DNA of 64,000 bases from Echinarachnius parma (Eukaryota; Echinodermata; Echinoidea; Clypeasteroida; Echinarachniidae), in contig JBAMJV010001795.1 of NCBI GenBank assembly GCA_037951105.1, forward strand, positions 62,001-126,000, given 5' to 3'. The position numbers and the translations under genes were made by a program. Within the stretch, counting starts at the first letter, position 1. Each line of letters starts with the position of its first letter. Shown in pieces: positions 33,994-43,975 of this stretch. The notes under the pieces were generated by a model. It did no database searches and was not told where the DNA came from. It was given only the letters and a program-made list of their open reading frames with translations.

Positions 33994-34186
33994 CCGGGGG
34001 GGTATACTCGAATTATATTATGGCGGGAGTGTGCCTCAGCCGACTTCAAAACGGGGGTCTAAGGAGCGGATGAGACGGGGGAAATAGTGCCTTGCAATAC
34101 ACGGGAGTGGTCCAGCTGCGTGAAAACGGGGGTATTATTACAAGGAGCGGGGTTGTGCCTCAGCCAACTTCAAAACAGGGGTCTAA
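33994..34186. mobile_element. Fragment related to the 17491-17905 element
   Basis: It begins CCGGGGGGGTATACTCGAAT and carries GTGTGCCTCAGCC...CTTCAAAACGGGGGTCTAA, later repeated as TTGTGCCTCAGCC...CTTCAAAACAGGGGTCTAA. The style matches the 17.5 kb element; the right terminus is missing. Confidence 0.5.
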
Positions 34187-34600
34187 AGCCTAGTGCCCAC
34201 TTTGCGATCTGGGCCTAGCGACCTAGAGCGATCTTGCCCGACTAGGAGCGATCCCCTGAAATCTGTGGTTAAGTCGCCCAGTGGGCAACACTGGCCGCAC
34301 CAGATCGCTGTAACTCGCGTCCGCAAGTGTGGTGTCGGTTGCGGTCGCCGGGATTTTGACATGTTCAACAATCTGGCGACCAGATCGGTCTCGATCGCAT
34401 TCGCGGCGATCTAGTGCGGCCATTGGTGCCCACTTTGCGACTTAACACAGATCTCAGGGGATCGCTCCTATTTCGGGCAAGATCGCGTAGGCATTGGGCT
34501 AGCGACCTTGGAATCACATCAGTTCGCAGTGAGTCAGCCCGATTCCATTGTGCACGCGATCTTTTCAGTGTGACTTCTTCGGGGTCATGCCTTGGCCCCA
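34187..34600. mobile_element. GATC-rich inverted-repeat family, partial copy
   Basis: It starts GCCTAGTGCCCACTTTGCGA and has TAGGAGCGATCCCCTGA, CGCGTCCGCAAG.GTGGTGTCG and a second inverse segment with GGGGATCGCTCCTATT. The modules match 35185-36335 and 39545-40500. The open frames here (about 60-78 codons) are shadows of the repeat. Confidence 0.65.
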
Positions 34601-34735
34601 TTTTGACGCATTGTCGAGGAATACAATAGCCATGGATTCACGCTTGTTTGATTTGGAATTTGTTAAATTTGTTGGAATTTGTTGAATGTGCGAGCATGAC
34701 CAGTCATGGCTAGCCGTTTTAACATTTATTTCCTT

Positions 34736-35137
34736 TTCTTGATATCAAGAAAAGAATTCTTTGTTCTCGCAGGGCGCCTTTGAAAAGCAGTTTCGCATAA
34801 CTGAACATCGAATTCTTGATGTAAAGAAATCATTTTCTGTTGTAAACCAATGGTAATTCTTGGGCAGCTTGGGCTAGTATGCTCCCCTGGGAGTTGAGAT
34901 GGTGCACAAGATAGTTGTGCGGGTTTGAACTGTACCTGATGACCAAGGGTAATAATGCGCCTCTGAATAGGGCACCTAGATACATGGCGCTCTATAAATG
35001 CTATATATTATTATTATTATTATTTCAAGAATTCAATTCTTGATATCAAGAAATCGAATTCTGGACATCATGAATTTATTTCTTGATATCAAGAATTTAA
35101 TTATTGATATATAAAAACAGAATTCTTGATATCAAGG
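34736..35137. repeat. Cluster of the palindrome TTCTTGATATCAAGAA
   Basis: Perfect 16-bp palindromes lie at 34736-34751, 35037-35052 and 35080-35095, with a one-base variant at 35123. Degenerate copies lie near 34810 and 35145. A SINE-like unit (34866-35027) separates the first from the rest. Confidence 0.7.
34866..35027 (+). mobile_element. SINE-like sequence, copy 2
   Basis: GGGCTAGTATGCTCCCCTGG, GATGGTGCACAAGATAGTTG, then a 3' part GGCGCTCTATAAATGCTATA ending in (ATT)n. The tail resembles the LINE tail at 58130-58180 (AAGCGCTATATAAATTTGTC plus ATT repeats), which suggests mobilisation by a CR1-like LINE. No clear pol III A and B boxes were found. Confidence 0.5.
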
Positions 35138-35184
35138 ATTGGATTCTTGTTATCAGGAAATATGAATAATTGTTCAAACGGCTT

Positions 35185-36335
35185 GCCATTTGTGCGATCC
35201 CGCCCGACATGCGATCGAGACCGATCTGGGCGGTGCTCACTATGCGAATCTGCTTGCGAGTTTGCCCGATCGAAGCCGGAGGTCGCCAGATTTTTCAACA
35301 TGTCCAAAACCTGGCGACCGCAACCGACACCACCCTTGCGGACGCGAGTTCCAGCGATCTGGGATGCCCACTTTGCGACTGAACCACAGATCTCAGGGGA
35401 TCGCTCCTATTCGGGCAAGATCGCTAGGCGCAGATCGCAAAGTGTGCACTGGGTTTATTAAAAAAAACTCGCAAAGCGCATTATGATGTCAAGACAAGCA
35501 AGACCGAACAATACCTGGCTGTAATCCTCAACCATGCAGCAACGCATGCGTGGAAATAGGGACAATAGGAAGTCGCCGTGAGATCGCATAGTGGGCACCG
35601 AAAAGATCGCGTCCGCAATGAGATCGGGCTGACTCGCGGCGAACTGGTGCGATTCACACCGAACCGAGATCGCTAGCAACTCGGGCTAGATCGCAAGCGC
35701 AGATCGCCTAGCTTAAATGTTGCTTAGGTCACAAACCGGCGATCGGCCTTATGTGATGCAAATGAGACACTTAAGCCTGGTGACCACTGTGTGATTTGCG
35801 CTTAAGCCTACTGCCCATTAGGCGATCTGCGCTTGCGATCTAGCCCGAGTTGCTAGCGATCTCAGTTCGGTGTGAATCGCACCAGTTCGCCGCGAGTCAG
35901 CCCGATCTCATTGCGTACGCGATCATTTCGGTGCCCACTATGCGATCTCACGGCGACTTCCTATTGTCCCTATTTCCACGCATGCGCGCATCGTTGAGAA
36001 TTAGAGCCAGGTATTGTTCGCTCTTGCTTGTCTTGACATCAGAATACGCTTTGCGAGTTTTTTTAATAAACCCAGTGCCCATCTTGCGATCTGCGCCTAG
36101 CGATCTTGCCCGAATAGGAGCGATCCCCTGAGATCTGTGGTTCAGTCGCAAAGTGGGCACCAATGGCCGCAACAGATCGTTGTAACTCGCGTCCGCAAGG
36201 GTGGTGTCGGTTGCGGTCGCCAGTTTTTGGACATGTTAAAAAATCTGGCGACCTCCGGCTTCGATCGGGCAAACTCGCAAGCAGATTCGCACAGTGAGCA
36301 CCGCCCAGATCGGTCTCGATCGCATGTCGGGCCGA
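35185..36335. mobile_element. Large GATC-rich inverted repeat (arms ~525 bp)
   Basis: The left arm (35185-35710) and right arm (about 35812-36335) are inverted copies with scattered mismatches, around a spacer of about 100 bp. Outer marker: CCCGACATGCGATCGAGACC versus GGTCTCGATCGCATGTCGGG. Inner marker: GCAACTCGGGCTAGATCGCA versus TGCGATCTAGCCCGAGTTGC. Both arms carry TGGTGTCGGTTGCGGTCGCC or its complement. GATC occurs at very high density. The overlapping short frames on both strands follow from this symmetry. It is probably a fold-back DNA transposon; no transposase is seen. Confidence 0.75.
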
Positions 36336-36887
36336 CTCGCACGTCTTGCGAACTTGCCCGAGTTCATAGCGAATGCGCCCGAATTTAACGAGATCTCGCG
36401 GCGATTGATCCAAGAGAGCGTCCGCAGTTTGGACCGCCCGCAACAGACTGTGGGCGCGGCCATGTTCGTTGTTCAGACGTTGATTTCAAATGGCGCTCGG
36501 TGCAAAATGCCTCGTAATTTCTTCTTTGCTCATACGAGATCATAGGTTCAAGCAAAGTTCATTATTGAGTCGGTTAATTCAGCCATACCCCAAATAAATG
36601 TAGATATCATTAATGTATTACCCATATGCCATTGTCGATTTAATAATTGTTTTTCATTTTGCAATATTTTGGAAAATAAAAAGGTTTAAAAATGGCACAA
36701 ATTTATGAATAAACGCATTGATAAATACGCCTTATTGTACGCTATTATGTATTCTTTTATTTCTGTCAAATCAGTTTTTTGAAATTGTTTGTAGGTATTG
36801 AAATATTAATATGACTAGAATAGTCTTGCTCTCATATAATAATGATTTCACAATAGGTATTCAGCTGATAGGTATTAATGATAAATA
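36336..36887. other. Edge of the GATC-rich family, then unrecognised AT-rich DNA
   Basis: Family-like sequence continues to about 36440 (TTGATCCAAGAGAGCGTCCG). After that no feature is recognised. Confidence 0.4.
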
Positions 36888-37877
36888 TACTCCGCAAAAA
36901 AAGAAACTGGACACTTGTATGAGACCAAATATTTCGTATTCATTAACGATAAAATATATGATATTGTATATCAAATTAAAGATAAAATTACCCTCTTCAA
37001 TATTCGCATGAAATCCAGATGAAATCATTCATGCATGACTTGTCACGGTCAATTAACCACACCAAGGTCTGTTTTCAAAAATAGCAAAAATGGCACATCC
37101 ACTCAACCATATAAATGTTGATAAGCATAATGTAAAACGCTATATTCATGAGATGGCATAATTTTTCATTACAAATGTGATCTTTTCTATCTTCATCTCA
37201 ATAAAAAGTATAAATGAAGACAAATTGTGAACGTTATATGTGTTATTTTCATCCAAAAGTAACAAAATGGAGAAATTCCATGGCAAAGCTTTATTAGTCA
37301 AAACCACAGTTTGTGCCCTTATTTCAGCATGAAAATGGTATAAATTCTTCTCAAGAATTATACCGCAGTCCAAAGATCTTCAAAAGCTGAAGTCACCCTT
37401 GGTCAAACAGTTGGGCAGTCTTTATCATTACATTTATCTAGGTAAATATGGTTAAAATTGCAGGGGACACATGAAATAGACAAGCTTCATGCCTGTAATA
37501 CAGACCAGTATGATAATGCTCTCATAACTTGGCCCTGTTTTATTGACAAATTTGTATTTCCAGAGTTTGTTCATAACAATGAAGTTGAATAATGTCATAA
37601 TTTACTTGCCCCGCTCATCTTGTTTTAAGTGAAACGCTTACTATCACTTCAGTCGAATGGTGTGGTCCTCCATTGTTTTGCTATTTTTGAAAACAGACCT
37701 TGCTAGTGTTAATTGACCATGGCATTTCATGCATGAACGATTACACCTTTAAGTTATACCCTGCATGTAGAGGACTAAATTCCCTTTAATTTGAGATATG
37801 ATCATGTACACTTTATCGTACATTAATATGAAATATTTCAACTTATACAAGTGTCCAGTTTCTTTTTTTGCGGAGTA
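36888..37877. mobile_element. Tc1/mariner-like non-autonomous element (~990 bp)
   Basis: Left TACTCCGCAAAAAAAGAAAC followed by TGGACACTTGTA is matched in inverse on the right, ending GCGGAGTA; TA on each side would be the target duplication. The symmetry continues for about 190 bp: GGTCTGTTTTCAAAAATAGC at about 37066 answers GCTATTTTTGAAAACAGACC at about 37680. The interior holds no transposase. The end sequence is of Tc1/mariner style. Confidence 0.75.
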
Positions 37878-38280
37878 TATATTACAATGAATTAATTGCT
37901 TGGTGATGATTAACATGATTAATAACTTAGAACAGTTCCAATTATGAATTACTTTATATCACTTTAATATATAGTTATGAATTACTGTATACAATTCATT
38001 GTTGTAAATGTGGTTGATTAGCAATTATGCACAATGATTCGATATTTGTTCTTTGTGTAGCGTAGCTTTGTTTATCTTATAGTGATTTACTTTTGTAAAT
38101 TTTGTACTTAACATTAATGTTCCAACACATTTAAATTCGAATGTAACAATTGCTATATTGTATTATTTATACTATGTATGTTTTGATGTTCAATGTACAC
38201 TGATCCTTTCAGCACTGCTGCTGATCAGTTTGAAATGTATACTAAAATAAATAAATTAATAAATAAATAAATAAATATAT
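37878..38280. other. AT-rich DNA ending in (AAAT)n
   Basis: Nothing coding. CACTGATCCTTTCAGCACTG and GCTGATCAGTTTG before an (AAATA/AAAT)n tail at 38240-38276 could be the 3' end of a retroelement on the plus strand. Confidence 0.35.
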
Positions 38281-38437
38281 TCTGGTAGTTCAAGTAATTG
38301 GCAACACTTTCATAACTGTTTGAAAAAGTCTCATTGGGCCAGTTTCAAAATCAATCTGGCGAAAGTTGGTGATCTGAAATCGATTTCCGGCCGAAATTTT
38401 CAAAATTTTCGCCGGAGCCTTTTTCGTAGGCGAATTC

Positions 38438-39125
38438 ATGCATTTATTTCCGTAAATCTTAATATTCTCAATCAGGTAAGGGATTTTAGAGACTTAATGA
38501 ACGTATACAAGTTCTTTAAAACAATTATTTGTTTCATCAAAAAAGTTTGATAACTCTTGGAAAGTTCACCAAAAGCAGCATACTTAAATTCCGTACGGAA
38601 GTAGAGATGTTTAGACCGCCTCCGTCGGGGATGAATTCCAAGCGCTGTTCAGTCCCATTTCCTATATTTCGTGTATGAACACTGGATTGTATTCGTCGTG
38701 ATGTTTAATACATTTCTTTAAAATACTTGATTACATTTGTTGGATTTCATGCGTATCAGATGTCGATAAATATTGTTTTCTTTGTATAATCAAGTTTTAA
38801 AATTATTCCAAACAACTTTGAAATCGGTTTTTCAAACCATAAAAGTTGCAAGCCATGGTGTCACGAAATGCGCGAACATTAAACTAGGCCTTTTAGGCCG
38901 AGCATCGAACAGCGGTTGGATTTCAACGCCGACGAAGGCGGCCCAATGACCGCACAGCGTATGTACGAGGATTCAGCCTGCTGATTTGTTAGACTTTTTA
39001 AAGAGTTATACAAACAGATGTAATGAAGTAAATGACTTGTCTCATGAACTTTTATTGAATTTACAAGTCCCTAAAATCACTTCCAATATTAGACAAATAC
39101 AGATTTACGGAAATGAATGCTAGAA
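38438..39125. repeat. Inverted repeat with diverged ~90-bp arms
   Basis: ATTTATTTCCGTAAATCTTA and GGGATTTTAGAGACTT on the left correspond in inverse to AAGTCCCTAAAATCACTTCC and AGATTTACGGAAATGAATG on the right. The spacer is about 490 bp without a gene. Probably a degraded MITE. Confidence 0.45.
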
Positions 39126-39544
39126 TTACGGACATGAAACATGATCCGGCGAAATCGGTTTTAGATATCATTTTTCAATGACTATTGTATAAAATCTAGC
39201 TTATGAGATTTTATAAAAAATCGATATTTTAACAGAATGTAATAGCCAATACATCCAGATAACTGATTTGAACTCTTTATTCTGCATTAGGTTCTCGTAG
39301 TGGCCATTTAGCTCTCTCCTGAGGAGCCATGGTCGGACCCAGTATCTCCTCTGCCTCTTCATTGCTTCCTCTCTCCTCCTCCTCAATCGCCTGAGGAGGA
39401 TCCATGCTGCAGCTGCATGCGCTATAGGTCGTCCTCTTCCAATGTGCTGAGTTGCTGACTTCCATTGCAAAATACCTCGAAAACCAATCCAAAACCGGAT
39501 AATGATATAAAACAGAGATACCAATTCCTGGCTGTAATTTTCGA

Positions 39545-40500
39545 CCATGCAACGCACGCATGCGTGGCAATGAGGTCAAGGCATTAATTCCCAGGGGAAT
39601 TCACCGAGAGATGGCATTGTGGACACTGAAAAGATCGCATAACAATGAAATCTGGCTGACTCGAGGCGAACTAGTGCGATTCACACAGATCCGAGGTCCC
39701 TATCAATTCGCACCAGTTCGCCGCGAATGCGATCGAGGCCGATTTGGGAGTGCTCACTATGCGATCCTGCTTGCGAGTGCGCCCGACCGAAGCCGGAGGT
39801 CGCCAGATTTTTGAACATGTCAAAAACCCGGCGAGCGCAACCGACACCACCCTTGCGGACGCGAGTTACAGCGACCGGGTGCGGCCACTGGTGCCCACTT
39901 TGCGACTTCACCACAGATCTCAGGGGATCGCTCCTATTCGGGCAAGATCGCTATAGATCGCTAAGCCCAGATCGCTTAGTGGGCACTGGCCTTTAGCGAT
40001 CTAGAGAGATCTTGCCAGAGTTGGAGAGATCTCCTGAGATCCGTGGAGAGGTCGCGCAATGGGCACCCAATGGTCGCACTGATCGCCGAAACTCGCGTCC
40101 GCAGGGGTGGTGTCGACCGAAACCTCCGGCTTCGGTCGGGCACACTCGCAAGCAGAATAGCATAGTGAGCACGCCCATATCGGCCTCGATCGCATGTCGG
40201 ACCGGATCGCACACATTCAAAATACTCCAAAAGCAGATGATGATATAAAAACAAACAAGAGAGACCGATTCCTGGCTGTATTCCTCGACCATGCACGCAT
40301 GCGTGGAAATGGGGCCAAGTAAAGGCATTTCCCACGGGAAGTCGCCGTGAGATCGCACCGTAGATCGGGATAGATCACATGGTGGACACTGAAAAGATCA
40401 AGTACGCAATTAAATCGGGCTAACTCGCGGCGAACTGGTGCGATTCACACAGATCCGAGGTCGCTATCAATTCGCGCTAATTCGCAGGCGCAGCTTTAGG
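39545..40500. mobile_element. GATC-rich inverted-repeat family, rearranged copy
   Basis: It carries the same modules as 35185-36335 in two facing sets that meet near 39960-39990 (CCCAGATCGCTTAGTGGGCA). Markers: CACCCTTGCGGACGCGAGTT at 39848 and its inverse ACTCGCGTCCGCAGGGGTGG at 40091, and GCGAACTGGTGCGATTCACA at 40430. Arms are more diverged than in the 35 kb copy. Not coding. Confidence 0.7.
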
Positions 40501-40639
40501 AGCGGTCGGCCGGCTCTGAAAAAGGGGGCCTTTGCCGAAATGATATATAACCATATTGCCAATATGCACAAGTATCCCTTCCCCCCCCCCCCCCCCAGGA
40601 TATTTTACCGGCCGTAAATTTTCTAGGAGCTTCTTGCTT

Positions 40640-40806
40640 TTTATGCCTCCGCAATTAAGTACCCGGAGGCATTATGTTTTCGGGTTGTCCGTCCGTCCGT
40701 ACGAACGTACGTACACATACGTATGTACGTACGTACGTCCCGTTCTCGTGATCGCGTTATCTCAAGAACCGATTGACGGATTCTCACCAAACTTGGTTCA
40801 TGTATG
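40640..40806. repeat. Repeat C, left part (CCGTCCGTCCG repeat)
   Basis: TATGCCTCCGCAATTAAGTA, GGTTGTCCGTCCGTCCGTAC, an (ACGT)n-like stretch at 40696-40736, and ATCTCAAGAACCGATTGACG followed by TCTCACCAAACTTGGTTCAT. This interspersed repeat type occurs widely in marine invertebrates. It continues at 42485 after an inserted element. Confidence 0.65.
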
Positions 40807-42484
40807 CTGCCGTCCCATGACAAAAGGAAGCAACTCTGTGGAATGAGTTTCTTAGCAAATGAAGAAAATATGTTTTTCTTTCTGACCTCTCAAACATAAA
40901 ATCCTAATTCCCAGGTATGACATGTTTTATAATGCACTCAGAGAAGGCATTTCGAGTTGATTTGTTTTGATTTGTAAAATCATTGTTTTATGCAAATTAA
41001 GCAGCATACTTCCTTTTGTCACAGTATATCTTGAATATTTGCACGCGTCATCCAATGACAAAAGGAAGCAACTCTTGATAATCTAAGATGTCAGTATTGT
41101 GTGAGTACGTGCGTGTGTGTGTTTGTGTGTGTATCCATGTGTATGTGTGTATATACGTTTGTATGTATATTTATGTGCAAATATATGTGTATGTATGCGT
41201 GTGTGAGTGCATGTATGTGTCAGTGTGTGTATGTGTAGTGTGTATCTACTCATGTATGTGAATATGTGCGTGTTTGTGTGTGTATGCGTGTGTATATATG
41301 CGTATGTTTGCACGTATGTATGTCTGTGTGCATATATTTGTGTGTGTTTGCATGTCTGTGTGTGTGTGTGTGTGCGTACGTGTGTGTGTGCGCGTGTGTG
41401 TGTGTGTGCGTACATATGTGCGTGTTTGTGTGTGTATGCGTGTGTATATATGCGTATGTTTGCACGTATGTATGTCTGTGTGCATATATTTGTGTGTGTT
41501 TGCATGTGTGTGTGTGTGTGTGTGTGTGCGTACGTGTGTGTGTGCGCGTGTGTGTGTGTGTGCGTACATGTGTGTGTGTGCGCGTGTGTGTTATGTGCGT
41601 TTGTAAGTGTGTGTGTGTGCATGTGTGTGTGTGTGGCTGTGCCGTGTGCGTGTTTATGTGTGTGAGTGCGTGTGTGTATAGGTGTGTCTGTGTGTTTGCT
41701 TGTGGGTGTGTGTGTGTGTGTGTGTGTGTGTTTGTGCGTGTGTGTGTGTTTGTTTGCGCGTATGTCTATATGTGTGCGTATATTTGTGTGTGTGTGTGTG
41801 TGTGTGTTTGCATGCGTGTGTTTGTATGTGTGTGTGTGTGTGTATGTGTGTGCATGTGTGTGTGTGTTTGTGTTTGTGTGTGAGTCATTGGCAAAGCCAG
41901 GTAAAACAACATTTCATCAAGTTAATCATTTTCTGCAAAATTCCCCACACAAAAGTCTACACGTGGGACAATAATAAACACATAGCATCAGAACTTGTGC
42001 TGTGAAAAAAAAGAAAACGTTATATTTTTTATTCACAGTCAGCATTTTGATCGATAAATGAAATGGGTTTTAAATGTATATATATACTTCAGTCAAAATA
42101 CACTAACGTTTCCTTCAGATGTGCAAACAGATCAGCGAATTTCAGCATTTTCTGTATCAATTCTGGTGCAGTGGTTGACAGACATTCAAGGAGAAAAGTG
42201 AGCTGCACTTAGGCGCGCTCTGATTGGCTGATTGGGAGATCAATGCACACATGCCACTTCCATGCTGATAGGTGATTGGCTGATTGAGTTGCTTCCTTTT
42301 GTCAGTGTTTTATGAGGAAATCTTTAGAGTTGCTTCCTTTTGATATATCTATATTTCGGAAATTAGGGGTCATGTGACCTCAATTTATTCACCATCATGT
42401 AGAGCATACAAAAAATACCCCAAATCAAGAAAAAAGTCGATTTTGATAAATTCAGAGTTGCTTCCTTTTGTCATGGGACGGCAG
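40807..42484. mobile_element. Non-autonomous DNA element with iterated GACAAAAGGAAGCAACTC
   Basis: The ends CTGCCGTCCCATGACAAAAG and CTTTTGTCATGGGACGGCAG are perfect complements and extend through AAGCAACTCTG to about 32 bp. TATG flanks both (40803-40806, 42485-42488), and removal restores repeat C. The motif CAAAAGGAAGCAACTC recurs at about 41058 (plus), and GTTGCTTCCTTTTG (minus) recurs at about 42288 and 42330; a partial copy is at about 41010. A large TG array fills 41086-41885. No transposase frame exists; the long frames over the TG array are artefacts. Confidence 0.78.
41086..41885. repeat. Long (TG)n-rich microsatellite with 152-bp duplication
   Basis: About 800 bp of TG with scattered CA, CG and TA variants. 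The segment starting GTGCGTGTTTGTGTGTGTAT at 41266 recurs at 41418, a 152-bp higher-order repeat. The predicted Cys/Val and His/Thr frames are repeat artefacts. Confidence 0.9.
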
Positions 42485-42565
42485 TATGTATCCCGAGGTG
42501 CCAATGAACTGAATAGATTTTGGGGTCATGAGGTCAAAGGTCAAAGGTCATAGTGCTCATTATAT
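42485..42565. repeat. Repeat C, right part, with three AGGTCA half-sites
   Basis: CCAATGAACTGAATAGATTT and then AGGTCAAAGGTCAAAGGTCA at 42531-42550: three AGGTCA hexamers with single-base spacers, i.e. overlapping DR1 arrangements. Confidence 0.6.
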
Positions 42566-43374
42566 GGTCGATTCCAACGAAAAGTGTACACGGCATGTTC
42601 AGACCTATTTGATTTTTTTGAAAGGTCCTACAATCTTGATTATTCTTTGAGCAGATGCATCTTGTCGAGACCTTTCGCGCCATACAAAATTTGTGACCAT
42701 TGCATTTATATTTCTTCTACAGGAACAAAAAAACATGCTATTTTTGACCACTTTTGAAAAATATCTCTTAACGTTTTTTTGAGCGGTTAAAATCTTAGAA
42801 TGAAGACTTGATACGAATTTGTTTATTTTTACATGGGAAGTTGTCGCATATGTCAGGACTCATTATGAGTTTTTGTAAGTAACTGGCAATCATGTGATTT
42901 TTGGTGATTTTTTACCTAGTGGTAAATGTTAAGCGTTGCCTACGAATACATTTTTTAGCACTGTTACGACACGATTTGAATAAAAAGCACCGAAACAAAA
43001 GAAGTTGTAAAATTCAAACAAAACAACTTTATTAATGTCTTCTTCCTTTGTGTTCAGACAAAATCTCATACACAAAATAATATTATTTAAGAAAACATCA
43101 TACAAACAGCTACTAATAGTAACTACAAAGATTAGCTTACAAATAATCCAGTTAGCAGTGGGTAATGATTAAGAAAATCCTCTCAATAATTTTTCACAAC
43201 GGATATATTAACTTTAAGGTATATGAAAATACTCTTTAATTATTAATCCTATCAATCAAGCAGGTTTTTCCAGCAATACGACATTAACGCTGCCAACATC
43301 CAAATTACCAGGTGAATTAACAACCCACTAGCAAGTAGGTAAAAATGCCTATCCCTTTTCTAGAGCATGGTCTT

Positions 43375-43975
43375 GATCACCCTCTGGAGCACGATTTCGC
43401 TTCGACAATCTCTCTGGAGCACGATTTCGCTTCAACAATCTCTCTGGAGCACGATTTCGCTTCAACTCTCTGAGGACACGATTTCGCTTAGACCCTCTGG
43501 AGCACGACTTCGCTTCAACTCTCTGGAGCACCATTTTGGAAACCCCCTGGAGCGCGATTTCGCTTAGACCCTCTGGAGCGCGATTTCGCTAAACTCTCTG
43601 GAGCAACGGAACACCACTTCGGATTTCCTCCCGTCAAACACGATTTCGCTGTATACTCTCTGGAGTAACGGAGCACCATTTTGGAAACCCCCATCAAACA
43701 CGATTTCGCTAAACTCTCTGCAGGGAGTGCGAGTTCGATCAATCTCTCCGAAGCACGATCTCGATCATCCCAGCGACGTACGAATTTGATCAGCTTCTGG
43801 AGCGACGACCTCGAAGACCCTTTCAGCACGATCTCGATAACCCTCTGAAGTACGGTCTCGATCAACGGACATGACACGAAGGTTGCCGATCAACGGACAT
43901 GACACGAAGGTGACCGTCTCAGGAGCAACGATTTTGATCACCCTCTTGGAGCAAGATCTTAATAAACTCTGAACT
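43375..43975. repeat. Minisatellite, ~27-31 bp units
   Basis: Units of the form CTCTGGAGCACGATTTCGCT plus 7-11 bases repeat about 20 times, best preserved at 43380-43600 and degrading to the right. The pseudo-repetitive peptide (KRNRAPERL) in the minus frame is a by-product. Confidence 0.85.

Noticed and set aside
35101..36545. Many ORFs of 60-126 codons on both strands
   Set aside because: They mirror each other across the large inverted repeat; stop-poor because of GC-rich repeated modules.
41083..41974. Long open frames on both strands (up to 205 codons)
   Set aside because: They arise from the TG/CA microsatellite; composition is only Val/Cys or His/Thr.
43349..43877. Repetitive peptide frames (KRNRAPERL, WSTISLQQS)
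   Set aside because: Products of the 27-31 bp minisatellite; no start context or domain.
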